DNA from: Leptospira kirschneri serovar Cynopteri str. 3522 CT | Lineage (GTDB): Bacteria > Spirochaetota > Leptospiria > Leptospirales > Leptospiraceae | Direction of reading: 5' to 3' | DNA: 64,000 nucleotides | Assembly: GCF_000243695.2 (NCBI RefSeq) | Contig: NZ_AHMN02000002.1 | Span: forward strand, 1 to 64,000 | Notes under the pieces: model-generated | Databases searched by the model: none | Told to the model about the DNA's origin: nothing | The model's input: only the letters and a program-made list of their open reading frames with translations | Translations under genes and position numbers: made by a program | Shown here: piece after piece, positions 9,566-21,307 of the stretch | Numbering within the stretch: the first letter of the stretch is position 1 | Layout: the number at the start of each line of letters is the position of its first letter

Positions 9566-9745
9566 TTATGCGTAAATGTCTAGTATCTTTCTCTGACCTT
9601 CTTCTTTTAAATTCTGAACCCCAGCTTCTACGGCAAGATTCAGCATTTTTCGATTTAGGTCGTTTTGTATCTGAAAGATTTCTTTAGGCAGATTCGCTAC
9701 CCTTTCCAAAAGCAAACTCTGGTTTGTATTTCCGTTGATATTCAT
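9566..9745 (-). CDS. Small 59-residue coiled-coil-like protein
   Basis: A short gene converging on the crotonase gene, with one base between the stops. The start ATG (9743-9745) has GAGGG about six bases upstream. The protein starts MNINGNTNQSLLLERVANL, goes on through an amphipathic helix (KEIFQIQNDLNRKMLNLAVE) and ends KILDIYA. No family is recognised; the size and helical character recall small motility-associated or chaperone-like proteins, but that is only a resemblance. Codon usage and the ribosome site make it credible despite its size. Confidence 0.6.
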   Translation of the reverse strand: MNINGNTNQSLLLERVANLPKEIFQIQNDLNRKMLNLAVEAGVQNLKEEGQRKILDIYA

Positions 9746-9810
9746 AAATTCCCTCTTCCGAGAATTTGGGGTTTTCTTTTTTTTTACCCCGGTTCTATTC
9801 TCGGATGATC

Positions 9811-11476
<1,666 letters not shown>

Positions 11477-13273
11477 ATGATAAATAAAATAACAAAACTA
11501 AAATTACTTATAGGTTACTGCCTATTATTACTCTCCCTGATGCGTTGTTTACCCGAAAATAAATCCTCATATAAGGATTTATTTATTTCGTTATTATTTC
11601 TCTCTAACCAAACAAATAATAACCAAGTAAATTCGGCTTCTATAAATAACGACTCTACAAATGCAAATCCAGCGAACCCTGCGTCTGCAAATAACAATCA
11701 AGTAAATGCTATTCCCGTAAATGACGAACCCGCAAATCTAAATCTAGCCAACTCTGCACCTGCAAATAATAATCAGGCAAATGCAGTTCCAGCTAACAAT
11801 GGTTTGATGAATGAAAATTCCTTAAATAACATTCCTACAAAAGTAAATTCTAAAAATGTAGAAATAAAAGTATTAAGTCACAACCTATTTATGTTGCCTA
11901 CAAATCTTCCAGGGTGGGGAAATTGGGGACACGACGAAAGAGCAAAACGAATTTCACAATCGGATTACGTAAAAAATCAGGACGTTATCGTGTTCGAAGA
12001 AGCTTTCGACACAAACGCAAGAAACATTCTCTTAGACAATCTTCAAAAAGAATATCCGTATCAAACAGATGTGGTCGGAAGAACAAAAAATAATTGGGAC
12101 GCAAGCTTAGGCAATTTCAGATCTTACTCTCTCGTTAACGGAGGAGTTGTAATCCTAAGTAAATGGCCTATCGAAGAAAAGATTCAATATATCTTTAACG
12201 ACTCAGGGTGTGGAGCCGATTGGTTTGCAAATAAAGGATTTGTTTACGTAAAAATCAATAAAGAAGGAAAGAAATTTCATGTCATCGGAACCCACGTTCA
12301 GTCTCAGGATCAGAATTGTTCAAATTTAGGAGTACCAAACAGGGCCAATCAATTCAATGATATTAGAAATTTTATATATTCTAAAAATATTCCAAAAGAT
12401 GAAACCGTTTTGATCGTGGGTGACTTAAACGTTATCAAAAAAAGTAACGAATATTTCGATATGATTTCCAGGTTAAACGTTAGCGAACCTAAATATGTGG
12501 GAGTTCCTTTTACTTGGGATGCAAAAACAAACGAAATTGCCGCATACTATTACGAAAACCAAGAACCGGTTTACTTGGATTATATCTTTGTTTCAAAATT
12601 ACACGCTCAACCTCCGGTTTGGCAAAATTTAGCTTACGATCCGGTCTCTAAACAAACCTGGACAACATCCGGATATACAAGCGACGAATTTTCAGATCAC
12701 TATCCGGTATACGGTTTTGTATATGCAGATTCCTCTACTCCTACAAAGTCCGGACATAAAAGAAAATATGATCAAGTTTCTTTTCAATCGGCTGCTAACG
12801 GTAAATTTATTCAAGCAGATCCTAATAGAAAAAACGGTTGGCTAAGAGCGGATACAGCAATAGAAACCGATTTTACTAAATTCAATTTATTGCAAGAAGG
12901 GAATTTAAATCCTTCCTGTATAAAAAGTGGTCTCGTTAGAATCGAATCTTCTCATTCCTTAAATTACTTTTGGAATTGGTGGTTAGGCGGAGGCTCCGGT
13001 AACTATGGCTACTATCCTAAGTTTAATGACGCTTCCAACCAACTTGAAATTATCAATTTGAGTACGGAATGTCTGGAAGACGGTAATAAAATCGTATTCA
13101 AAGATTATGATACTTATTCTAAAGACCATTACTATCTTACTGTTTGGGACAAAGGAAATTGGAATGAACATCTTTATCTTTGGAAAGATTCCATCAGCCA
13201 GAGGGAAATATTTTACCTCAGATTAAATTCTACTCCGGCAAAAAATTGGAATACAGATCTTATTTATCGCTAA
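11477..13273 (+). CDS. sph2: Sphingomyelinase C, Sph2-like, catalytic residues intact
   Basis: A 598-residue exported Mg-dependent sphingomyelin phosphodiesterase of the endonuclease/exonuclease/phosphatase (EEP) fold, expected to cleave host sphingomyelin to ceramide and phosphocholine. The N-terminus has a signal segment ending in Cys24 (SLMRC, a poor lipobox), then a low-complexity Asn/Ala/Pro linker (about 45-125). The EEP domain follows with every key residue: N136, E175 (FEEAFD), H273 (GTHVQ), D316/N318 (GDLN) and D407/H408 (SDHYP). Residues about 430-598 form a C-terminal extension typical of leptospiral Sph proteins. GGAG lies upstream of the ATG. In L. interrogans, sph2 and sph1 are neighbours, matching this order. 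Confidence 0.93.
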   Translation: MINKITKLKLLIGYCLLLLSLMRCLPENKSSYKDLFISLLFLSNQTNNNQVNSASINNDSTNANPANPASANNNQVNAIPVNDEPANLNLANSAPANNNQANAVPANNGLMNENSLNNIPTKVNSKNVEIKVLSHNLFMLPTNLPGWGNWGHDERAKRISQSDYVKNQDVIVFEEAFDTNARNILLDNLQKEYPYQTDVVGRTKNNWDASLGNFRSYSLVNGGVVILSKWPIEEKIQYIFNDSGCGADWFANKGFVYVKINKEGKKFHVIGTHVQSQDQNCSNLGVPNRANQFNDIRNFIYSKNIPKDETVLIVGDLNVIKKSNEYFDMISRLNVSEPKYVGVPFTWDAKTNEIAAYYYENQEPVYLDYIFVSKLHAQPPVWQNLAYDPVSKQTWTTSGYTSDEFSDHYPVYGFVYADSSTPTKSGHKRKYDQVSFQSAANGKFIQADPNRKNGWLRADTAIETDFTKFNLLQEGNLNPSCIKSGLVRIESSHSLNYFWNWWLGGGSGNYGYYPKFNDASNQLEIINLSTECLEDGNKIVFKDYDTYSKDHYYLTVWDKGNWNEHLYLWKDSISQREIFYLRLNSTPAKNWNTDLIYR

Positions 13274-13282
13274 TTTCTCTTT

Positions 13283-13310
13283 CTGGCCTCTTAAACCCGG
13301 AGGCCAGGTT
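13283..13310 (+). terminator. Terminator-like hairpin after sph2
   Basis: CTGGCCTC (13283-13290) pairs perfectly with GAGGCCAG (13300-13307) around a nine-base loop, 10 bases past the sph2 stop. The T tail is short (GTTTCC), so termination may be partial. Confidence 0.6.
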
Positions 13311-14030
13311 TCCTCGAAAAAAAATATTAAAAAAATAATATATTCAAAAAAATTTTCCCAATCCGATACAATAAACGCCATAAATTTTGAAACAAATTCT
13401 TATTTAGAGACGGATTTTTAGAAACTTTATTCTATAGTTTTTGAGTAGTAAAAAGTAAGAAAATCGTCTTCCATAAAAAGAGCTTTAAATGGTGTATAAG
13501 ATATTTTCTAGAAACCACAAAATAAAAAACAAAGACATCTCAATACAAACATTGAACAGGGTTTCTTAAAACCTTGATCTGGAAACTCATACTGGAACTT
13601 TAAAAAATAAAAAGCCAACTCCAAAAACTATCAAATCACCAAAACCAAACCATCTGTTGAAACTAACACAGTTTATTATCAATAAAAATATTATTCATTT
13701 CATATCCAAAACAAAAGTTCTCTTCAAAATTAAAAACACTCTAATCACTGTACATCAATAAAACTTCAAAATCGATTGATTTAAAATTTTTACGACAAGT
13801 TTCAATTCAGGTAAATTTCAAATCATATATATAGAGTTTCTTTGGTGTTTAATTCTAGAATATAATTTCAAAAAATAGATCAGCTAACAACGATTAGTAA
13901 AAGTATAACATTATATATATAGAATATTACCTAAGTATGACATTCAAAATCATAGAAATAAATATATTTTCTAGAAATGACTTTCTTTTTTTTTAAAATA
14001 ATATATATAAAAAAACAGCGGAGATATGAA
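13311..14030. other. AT-rich intergenic region between the sph genes
   Basis: About 700 bases of very AT-rich DNA with ATATATAT runs near 13825 and 13914. I see no gene, no dispersed repeat and no clear operator. The sph1 promoter presumably lies in its 3' part. The frame starting at 13977 extends sph1 upstream but lacks a ribosome site. Confidence 0.5.
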
Positions 14031-15824
14031 ATGATCACAAAGCGAAACGTACTTCGAAAAAAAAACTGGGAATATACAGAAAAATTTATAAGTTTAACAC
14101 TGATTACAGTTTGTTACGTATTTCTTTTTTTTACAAGCTGTAAACCGGGCAAACAAAACTCCATAAATCTTCTGTTGCTCTTGCTTAATAGTTTAGATAA
14201 CAAAAATATAAATGCGGAAAGCGAAAATTCAACAAATGCAAATCCTAACGACGAGGAAAATGAAAACTCAATAAACGCAGATCCTAACCAAAATGTAAAC
14301 GTTTCTTCGAGTTCCGATTCTTCAGGCCCACTTCCTCCAAACAAAAATCTTATAAGTCCCACTTCCTCAAATTCAAATGTAAACTTGGATTCTACAGATG
14401 TAGGAATTAAAATTTTAAGCCAAAATGTATTTATGGTACCTACAGATCAGGAAGACTTGGGGCAAGAAGCAAGGGCGCAGAGGATTGCGAGTTCAAACTA
14501 TATAAAAAAACAAGACATTATCGTGTTTGAAGGCTTATTCCATTATGACGCAAGAAAAATTCTCTTAGAAAAAATTCGTTCCGAATACCCGTATCAAACC
14601 GACGTAGTAGGCAGCACAAAAAATGGTTGGAATACAACTTTTGGCGCCTTTACAAATCATTTAATGAAAGACGGAGGCGTAATCATCGTTAGTAAATGGC
14701 CTATCGAAGAAAAAATACAATATATATTCAATAATTTAAGTTGTGGTCAAGATCAGTATTATAACAAAGGATTCGCATATGTGAAAATTAATAAAAATGG
14801 AAAAAAATTTCATGTCATAGGAACTCAATTACAAACTCGTGAATCTGACTGTTTTAATTCTGGAGAAACTATACGTAAACTTCAAATTAAGAATATTAAA
14901 GATTTCATATATTCTAAAAATATTCCAAAAGATGAAACCGTTTTGATTGCGGGAGATTTAAACGTAGTCAAAGGAAGTAATGAATATTTCGATATGATTT
15001 CCAGGTTAAACGTTAACGAACCCAAATATGTAGGAGTCCCTTTTACTTTAGATACGAAAACAAACGCTATTGCCTCTTACTATTACGAAAATCAAGAACC
15101 GATTTACTTGGATTATATTTTTGTTTCAAAATCACACGCTCAACCTTCGGTTTGGCAAAATTTAGCTTACGATCCAATTTCAAGCACAACCTGGAAACGA
15201 TCCGACGGATATACAAGTTATGAATTTTCAGATCGTTATCCGGTATACGGCTTTGTATATGCGGACTCTTCTACTCCTACAAAGTCCGGACATAAAAGAA
15301 CATACGATCAAGTTTCTTTTCAATCGACTGCTAACGGTAAATTCATTCAAGCAGATCCTAATAGAAAAGACGGTTGGCTAAAAGCGGATGCTACAACAAA
15401 AACGGATTTTACTAAATTCAATTTATTGCAAGAGAGTGTTTCGGAATCTAATCCATCTTGTATGATGAATAATGGATCAGTCAGAATTGAATCTTCTTAT
15501 TATTTAAATTACTATTGGAATTGGTTTATTGGCGCAGCCAGCGGCGACTATGGCTACCATACAAAGTTTAACGACGCTTCTAATAACTTAGGTATTAGAA
15601 ATTTAGACAATGGATGTCTAAAAAATGGCAGCAGAGTAGCCTTTTATGATTGGGATACGGTTGGTGGTGGTTATCATTACATAACGGTTTGGGACAGAGG
15701 AAGTTGGAAGGAATACTTGTTTCTTTGGGTACAATCCTTTCTTAGCGCAAGAGAAATTTTTTACTTATATCTAGACCCCAACCCACCCAAAGACTGGAGT
15801 CAAGATTTAATTTATCATCATTAA
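14031..15824 (+). CDS. sph1: Sphingomyelinase-like protein, Sph1-like, catalytic residues lost
   Basis: A 597-residue paralogue of the preceding gene. The ATG at 14031 is chosen over the in-frame one at 13977 because GGAG lies eight bases before it. A signal peptide ends in FLFFTSC (Cys37), a plausible lipoprotein box, followed by an Asn/Ser-rich linker and the EEP domain. Asn and Asp/Asn positions remain (N132, D309, N311, D401), but the metal-binding Glu is Gly168 (FEGLF), one catalytic His is Gln266 (GTQLQ) and the other is Arg402 (SDRYP). It should therefore not be an active sphingomyelinase; a binding, adhesive or decoy role is possible. The C-terminal half is very similar to Sph2, so gene conversion is likely. 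Confidence 0.9.
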   Translation: MITKRNVLRKKNWEYTEKFISLTLITVCYVFLFFTSCKPGKQNSINLLLLLLNSLDNKNINAESENSTNANPNDEENENSINADPNQNVNVSSSSDSSGPLPPNKNLISPTSSNSNVNLDSTDVGIKILSQNVFMVPTDQEDLGQEARAQRIASSNYIKKQDIIVFEGLFHYDARKILLEKIRSEYPYQTDVVGSTKNGWNTTFGAFTNHLMKDGGVIIVSKWPIEEKIQYIFNNLSCGQDQYYNKGFAYVKINKNGKKFHVIGTQLQTRESDCFNSGETIRKLQIKNIKDFIYSKNIPKDETVLIAGDLNVVKGSNEYFDMISRLNVNEPKYVGVPFTLDTKTNAIASYYYENQEPIYLDYIFVSKSHAQPSVWQNLAYDPISSTTWKRSDGYTSYEFSDRYPVYGFVYADSSTPTKSGHKRTYDQVSFQSTANGKFIQADPNRKDGWLKADATTKTDFTKFNLLQESVSESNPSCMMNNGSVRIESSYYLNYYWNWFIGAASGDYGYHTKFNDASNNLGIRNLDNGCLKNGSRVAFYDWDTVGGGYHYITVWDRGSWKEYLFLWVQSFLSAREIFYLYLDPNPPKDWSQDLIYHH

Positions 15825-16464
15825 TTTTGCGACCAAAGAGAATTTCATTTTTTGGTTTTTAAAAATAAATTTTATATGTTATAATATTATTATAATATAA
15901 TTTTTTAAATCTATATTTTTCTTATGCCAGAGCGATTCTATAAATAAGATGAATTTATGGAGAAGACTTTGGCGAATCGCTCGTGAATTTTATATCTAAA
16001 AAGACTCGCGATCTGTCGAACGACCTAAAACGCAACCTGCAGAGCGACCCAGAAAACTCAGCGAATACCTCTCTAAGGATCGGCATTCAGGGAGTGATGC
16101 ATTGAGTTTCAGGAAAGCGTTTTGCTTTAGTTCAGGGAGTGAGACGCTGAGTTTGAGAAAGCGTTTTACTTTAGTTTCAAACGCTTTCTTAAAAACTTGG
16201 CATTTTCGATTTTATCTTTAAATTTTTTGTAAACAAATTTCTGTATGAAATAGTTTGTAGGCACAAGTTAATGCAGTTTTTAATTTCTTAAAATCTCTCT
16301 AAAAAAATCAACTATACTCCCAACTGTTAAAAACTCGTGATTTGTAAGAGTTCCCACAGTTTACAAATTTAGACGTAGTTACGACCCACCACTAAACATT
16401 CAATATATCCAACAAGTACAATACATTAAAAATCCTTGATACATTCAAAAGAACTGTTTTCCGA
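15825..16464. repeat. Family A repeat fragment, no gene
   Basis: About 16012-16190 is a family A copy (CTCGCGATCTGTCGAACGACC, then modules AAAGCGTTTTGCTTTAGTT and GTGAGACGCTGAGTT). A family D motif (AGAGTTCCCACAG) occurs near 16348. A weak hairpin (ACCAAA/TTTGGT, T5) at 15832-15865 could end sph1 transcription. No coding sequence is supported. Confidence 0.55.
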
Positions 16465-16490
16465 AGAAAAACGACTGGCCTCAGCCAGCC
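16465..16490 (-). terminator. Rho-independent terminator of the LVIVD/TPR unit
   Basis: On the minus strand GCTGGC, loop TGAG, GCCAGT, followed by CGTTTTTCTT. It lies six bases past the stop of the 16496-17521 gene. Confidence 0.75.
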
Positions 16491-16495
16491 CATCT

Positions 16496-17521
16496 TCAAA
16501 CAATATCTTGAAATAAAGAATTTTCTAATATTCTAAAGGATGTAAAATGGTTACCGTGTAAAGCAAAAAAGAAATCTCCTTGCTTATGAGCGTTTTGTAA
16601 AGAATCCATAGAAACTAACGTGGAAGTATCCTGAGGCTCCAATCTAGAATCAGAGTTGCTCGCAATTTCAATGTATTTATTAGAACTTTTTTGTTTAAAT
16701 TGTGCAAACAGAGGAACAATTGTACATTGTGTTTTATCTAATAAAACGTAGGAATAATCGAAACCAAAAAGAAAATTACCGTCGGAAAGCTGAAAACAAA
16801 CAATCGGAGAACGTTCCAAACGAATCGGCTCACCTAAAGGCTGTAAGTTGTCATCCAAAAGCAAAATTCCACTTCTATTATTCTTTCCCTTTTTAAATTC
16901 GCCATATAAAACGACTTCGGACGTACCACAAAATACGCTGGATGGATTAAAATCAGAAAACTCTTTTTTATTTTTGATTTCTAAATACCCGTTTATAATA
17001 GAAATTTCATATAAAAACGGATCGTTTTTCAAACTGCTTACGGTAAAAAATCTATCACCGAACGAAACGAAATATTCCACACATCCATTTTCAATTTTTA
17101 TTTTTTGAACTGGTTGAATTTGATCAGATAAATTCAAATCTACCAATCCAATTCCTTCCCAATTCATAGCAAGAATTGCATTTTCGCCAATAATCTTCAT
17201 GTCATAAATGTCGTAGCCTAATAATACGAAAGAATTTACACGTTTCGGTTCGGATATATTAGACAAATCAAATGTATGAATCGCTCTTTTGTCTTCGGCC
17301 ACATATAACGTATCCATTTTAATTTCTACTTTTACTATCACGTTTTGAAACGAGATAGATTGAACATGAGTAGGCTTTTCTGGAATTTCAAGACTAAGAA
17401 TATGAATTTCATACGCTCGGCCGTAGTCTCCGTATATGAACGCATAATCTTTATAAACTACAAATTGATTCACATTCTTTAGGAAAACTTTATCCAACAA
17501 TTCCAAATGAAAACTTAACAT
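16496..17521 (-). CDS. LVIVD-repeat beta-propeller-like protein
   Basis: 341 residues with no signal peptide. Repeated units of the form YAFIYGDYGRAYEIHILSLE, LYVAEDKRAIHTFDLSNIS and ILAMNWEGIGLVDLNLSD have the strand-turn-strand pattern with D-[LI]-S/P endings typical of LVIVD repeats, which build beta-propellers. At least four units are seen in residues 15-200; the C-terminal part is more diverged. The gene follows the 1128-residue gene by eight bases and ends at a terminator, so both are probably one transcript and may form a complex. The biochemical function is unknown. Confidence 0.7.
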   Translation of the reverse strand: MLSFHLELLDKVFLKNVNQFVVYKDYAFIYGDYGRAYEIHILSLEIPEKPTHVQSISFQNVIVKVEIKMDTLYVAEDKRAIHTFDLSNISEPKRVNSFVLLGYDIYDMKIIGENAILAMNWEGIGLVDLNLSDQIQPVQKIKIENGCVEYFVSFGDRFFTVSSLKNDPFLYEISIINGYLEIKNKKEFSDFNPSSVFCGTSEVVLYGEFKKGKNNRSGILLLDDNLQPLGEPIRLERSPIVCFQLSDGNFLFGFDYSYVLLDKTQCTIVPLFAQFKQKSSNKYIEIASNSDSRLEPQDTSTLVSMDSLQNAHKQGDFFFALHGNHFTSFRILENSLFQDIV

Positions 17522-17529
17522 CTTGATCC

Positions 17530-20500
17530 TTAATTTAAAGAATTTATAAATTCCTTATATATCTCGTGGTGTTCTATAGATAAAAAATCTTTTTCAGAAA
17601 GAATTTTAGTTCTATTGTAAATTTCTGGCTCAAGACCCGCTGCTTCTTTTAAATAAGATACACTTTTTTCGGGATCTTGTAACTTGGAATACAAACAGGC
17701 AGCGTTAAACTTTGCATGTGCATAATATTTACGAAAAATATCTGAGTATTGTTTATCTAAATCATAGCCTAAAATCTTATCCATAAAATCAGATTCTTTT
17801 TTATAATCAAAACGGCTCCAATCCATAGAAAAAATTGAATCAAAAGTTATTTTAGCCGTTTCTAACTTGCCTATTTCTATTTGCAAAACTCCTAAATTAG
17901 TTGCAATCAAAACGTATTCAGGTCTTGTCTGATCCGAATCTTTCAGAAATTGAATCAGAATCGACTCAAACTCATTTAAACGATTTTCATTTTGAAACGC
18001 CCAATAAACAGTTAAAAAACAATATATGATCGCATCCGGATCCAAATCCTTTACAGTCTCTACAATTACTAATGAATTTTGTTTTTCCTGAAGTTTAGAA
18101 AAAATGAATTTAGCGAGTTCTCTAGAAGAAACCTCATCGTATTCTCTAATAAAAAATGACAAATGAGTATGAAAAACTGAATTTTGCAAAAGTTCTTCTT
18201 TTAAAAACTCATTTGGATAATACAGTTTCAAAATCTGAAAAACCGAATTTTTCTCAGTTTCCCATTCTAAAAGTTGTAAAAGTTCCTTAGAAAAATTTTT
18301 AGAACTTCTTAAAAGTTTAGGCGCAATCGAAAGGTTGAGAGATAAATTGCCAGGTTTTAAAAATGTAGCCAGTTCCTTTTCGGAAATAGAACCCAACTTT
18401 TCGAAAACCAAGTATTCTTCGGCTTGATTTTGAATCCATACCTTATGCGACTCTATTTCAAGTTTTGAATATTCTTTTTTTAATACATCTATAAACAAAT
18501 CCATATCAAAGGATTCTAAATCAGTTACAAAATTACCGTCCCGAAAAAAATGATTTTGAAAAACGGAACGAACTTTTGTATAAAAAGCATATAACTTTCC
18601 GGAAGGAATCTCGTCCCAGTTCTGATCTGGAAATAAAAGATATAAAAAGAACGCTTTTGAAAGTATAAAATCATCTTTCCAAAGAACCGGAAGAATTTGT
18701 CTTAATTCTTCCATACCCCGTTTGATCCCTTCTTTTTTTTCTATATAATTTACTTTCAAAAAAAGCAACAGAGGATTTATAGATATTTCGGATAACGTTT
18801 CATTTAAAATATCCAACACATCCGTCTTCTCTAATAAAAACGCTTGGATCGACTTAGCCGCAATTCCACATTCAAGATATACCCTTTGTCCACTGTTTAG
18901 TTTTCCATGTACGTTCAATAACTTTAGAATTTCCGTCATTTCGGATATAATTTGAAAAAAACTTTCTCTATTTTTTTTAGCCTTATTCCTTAACTTTTCG
19001 GCGTAAAATAAAGCAAAACGTGAAGGTACGTCTTGAGGATCGTTTTTTAAAGCTTTTAAAAGCGCGTAAAAAATCCGATTTCGATTTATATCCTTTTCAA
19101 TATTTTCATAATATACTAAAAAACCAGGCTCGCTATCATAAAGAAGATCTTCCCAAATTTCAGAACGCGCAAAATCTTCCGGAAAATGTTCGAACCGATC
19201 CAGAAAATATGACCAACGTACCACAGGAGCTTGCTTAGACCACTGATCGTAAAATTCCTCCATATAAAATTCGTTTTCTTTATGCAATTCATGAACGAGA
19301 GAAGGAATATCATCACATCCGATGGTGTACAAAATAGTAGCGAGCTCTCGCGTAGAGTCCTCATAGTTATATCTTTCCATCACTTCAATCACTGCGGGAA
19401 CCGCCCTTTTTGCCTTTTTCCCTAAAGGCAAAAGTCTATCTTTAAAAATAAAATCCCACGCTTCCCCAAACCAAGGAAATTTTTTCGGCATACAGTGAAT
19501 CAGATCGATGATCACATCTATAAATTCTTCTGGTGGATTTGAATATATCGGACTCTCTTTAGAATCGAATTGATTGGATTTAAATCTGGCCTCGATCTCC
19601 ATAGCTCGGATCTTAAACCCGGGATGAGCCAAGGACTTCATTCGATTTAAAGTCTCCTCAAACGAACTATAAAATTCAGACCTATATTCCTCCGGAATAG
19701 ATAAATAAGAATGAAACAAAACATATGAAAAATCATTAATATTAGGAATTGCTATTTTGTATGAATCAACCAACGGAGGTGGAAGACGGAAAAAAACTTT
19801 GTTCTGAAAATTGCGCGCGTTTTCTAGATGAGATTTGGGATTGAATTGCGCCAGTTTCCAAAAAAACGAAGAAAATAGATGAGGCTCAAAATCCTTTACT
19901 CTTGCAAGAAGGTCTTGTTCGTCTTGTTCGTCGAAGTTATAATTGAGAGAATCTGAGGCAGATTTTTCCAAAATAGATTGAAATTCCGGATTAGAATTTA
20001 CGATTTTAAGCAAGGTCTGAAATTCTTTGGAATCCTGTTGATCTAAAAATTTAAGATGAAATAAAAATTCTTCCTTTGCAGAAATGGAATTTTCGATTTT
20101 AGATGATGTTTCATACAACGTGAAATAAGGATTCTCTCGAATAGATTGTAATTCAATCGGAGGCAAAATTTCTAAAAAAAACGAATCCTGAGTATAATTG
20201 TAACATTCTTCCGAGTTTACTAGAACGTAAAAAGGAAAAACTTTCGGAAACTTTGCGAACCTTTCGTCTAACAAAAGTTTATCTACAATTTCACGAATCA
20301 TTTTTGTAAATAGAAGTAGTTTGATATGAACGTGTAAATCCCGTCCGTCGATTTTTTCTTCTTGATAATAAATCGAATATTCCCCCTCTTCCATATCGTA
20401 GATAAAATCATAGAGTTCGGAACTGTTTTCTTCTGTTTCCTCCAAATCTTCTCCAGAAGGATACGAATCTTTTTCAAAGATGATTTCGTGATTGAGTCCG

Positions 20501-20916
20501 AACACATTCGAAATTCTTTGTGTTTCCGGATCAAAATGAATCGATTCTAAAACCGCACTAGAAAATCCATCATCGGACATCTTAAAAAGAAAACCGTTGA
20601 AAGGTTTAAATCGATGAACTCTTAAATTTTCCGGATTGAAACTTTCTTCTAAATGTTTTAAGACCAGATCCACTTTCTTAGATAACGGTTCAGAAAAATG
20701 AAATCCATCTAACATCTCCTGAAAACGAACAGATAAACTTTTGTATTTCTTCTCTTCCTTTAAAATTCCCTTTTTATTTTGGTTTCGTTCGTCTTGAAAA
20801 ATTTTCTCAAGAAGTTTTATGGCTCCTTCAAAATCAAAATGATTCAGTTTTTCGAAGTAGTCTGAGTAGTATTTTGGAATTGTCTTTTTTGGAAAGTCTT
20901 TCGGTCTAAAAATCAT
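17530..20916 (-). CDS. Giant cytoplasmic TPR/HEAT-like repeat protein
   Basis: A 1128-residue protein without signal peptide or membrane segment. The N-terminus (20-60) has a TPR-like helix pair (YFEKLNHFDFEGAIKLLEKI). The middle is made of long acidic alpha-helical stretches, one (about 475-560) looking like HEAT repeats (AKRAVPAVIEVMERY). The C-terminus (about 1000-1128) has TPRs (ATNLGVLQIEIGKLETAKI and KFNAACLYSKLQDPEKSVSY) and ends like the TPR end-of-group pattern (DFLSIEHHEIYKEF). It is probably a scaffold and is first in a two-gene unit with the LVIVD protein downstream. The size is unusual, and I found no catalytic motif. Confidence 0.7.
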   Translation of the reverse strand: MIFRPKDFPKKTIPKYYSDYFEKLNHFDFEGAIKLLEKIFQDERNQNKKGILKEEKKYKSLSVRFQEMLDGFHFSEPLSKKVDLVLKHLEESFNPENLRVHRFKPFNGFLFKMSDDGFSSAVLESIHFDPETQRISNVFGLNHEIIFEKDSYPSGEDLEETEENSSELYDFIYDMEEGEYSIYYQEEKIDGRDLHVHIKLLLFTKMIREIVDKLLLDERFAKFPKVFPFYVLVNSEECYNYTQDSFFLEILPPIELQSIRENPYFTLYETSSKIENSISAKEEFLFHLKFLDQQDSKEFQTLLKIVNSNPEFQSILEKSASDSLNYNFDEQDEQDLLARVKDFEPHLFSSFFWKLAQFNPKSHLENARNFQNKVFFRLPPPLVDSYKIAIPNINDFSYVLFHSYLSIPEEYRSEFYSSFEETLNRMKSLAHPGFKIRAMEIEARFKSNQFDSKESPIYSNPPEEFIDVIIDLIHCMPKKFPWFGEAWDFIFKDRLLPLGKKAKRAVPAVIEVMERYNYEDSTRELATILYTIGCDDIPSLVHELHKENEFYMEEFYDQWSKQAPVVRWSYFLDRFEHFPEDFARSEIWEDLLYDSEPGFLVYYENIEKDINRNRIFYALLKALKNDPQDVPSRFALFYAEKLRNKAKKNRESFFQIISEMTEILKLLNVHGKLNSGQRVYLECGIAAKSIQAFLLEKTDVLDILNETLSEISINPLLLFLKVNYIEKKEGIKRGMEELRQILPVLWKDDFILSKAFFLYLLFPDQNWDEIPSGKLYAFYTKVRSVFQNHFFRDGNFVTDLESFDMDLFIDVLKKEYSKLEIESHKVWIQNQAEEYLVFEKLGSISEKELATFLKPGNLSLNLSIAPKLLRSSKNFSKELLQLLEWETEKNSVFQILKLYYPNEFLKEELLQNSVFHTHLSFFIREYDEVSSRELAKFIFSKLQEKQNSLVIVETVKDLDPDAIIYCFLTVYWAFQNENRLNEFESILIQFLKDSDQTRPEYVLIATNLGVLQIEIGKLETAKITFDSIFSMDWSRFDYKKESDFMDKILGYDLDKQYSDIFRKYYAHAKFNAACLYSKLQDPEKSVSYLKEAAGLEPEIYNRTKILSEKDFLSIEHHEIYKEFINSLN

Positions 20917-21307
20917 ATATTACGGTTCAATCAAAAGTATTCGGTAAAATAACAGACGACTTAGAAAGTCATATCACTTTTTATCCGAAAGATTATAAAT
21001 TGAGGACGTAAATATTGTGGATTCTGAATAAGAAAGTTTGGATCAATCCAAGTCATTCTCACTTATAGTTCATAAATTAAAAAAAGAGAAGAATTTTCCT
21101 ACAGACCAAAAAATAAAAGTATTCTGACACCGATTCGGCATTTTAAGTAAAGAAAAGATAAAGGATTTTTGAGATAGGTTCTAAAACTAATGATCCTTGT
21201 TTTTGGCGAATTTGTGCCGAGTTCCGATTTGTGAATGAAAACAATCGGACTTTTCAAGGAGTAAATGAACGATTCATAATATCATATTCTTAATATATTT
21301 TTCAAAT
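20917..21307. repeat. Intergenic region carrying one copy of a 49-bp direct repeat
   Basis: Bases 21080-21128 are identical to 22948-22996 (49 bases beginning AAAAAAGAGAAGAATTTTCC and ending GTATTCTGAC). The two copies bracket the DUF3592 gene in the same orientation. No gene is seen here. Bases 21128-21290 contain GATTCGGCATTTT, which resembles the sequence just after the second copy. Confidence 0.7.

Noticed and set aside
13977..14030. Upstream in-frame ATG of sph1
   Set aside because: The 18 extra codons are poly-Phe/Ile/Lys with no ribosome site, and they would put a second hydrophobic run before the true signal peptide.
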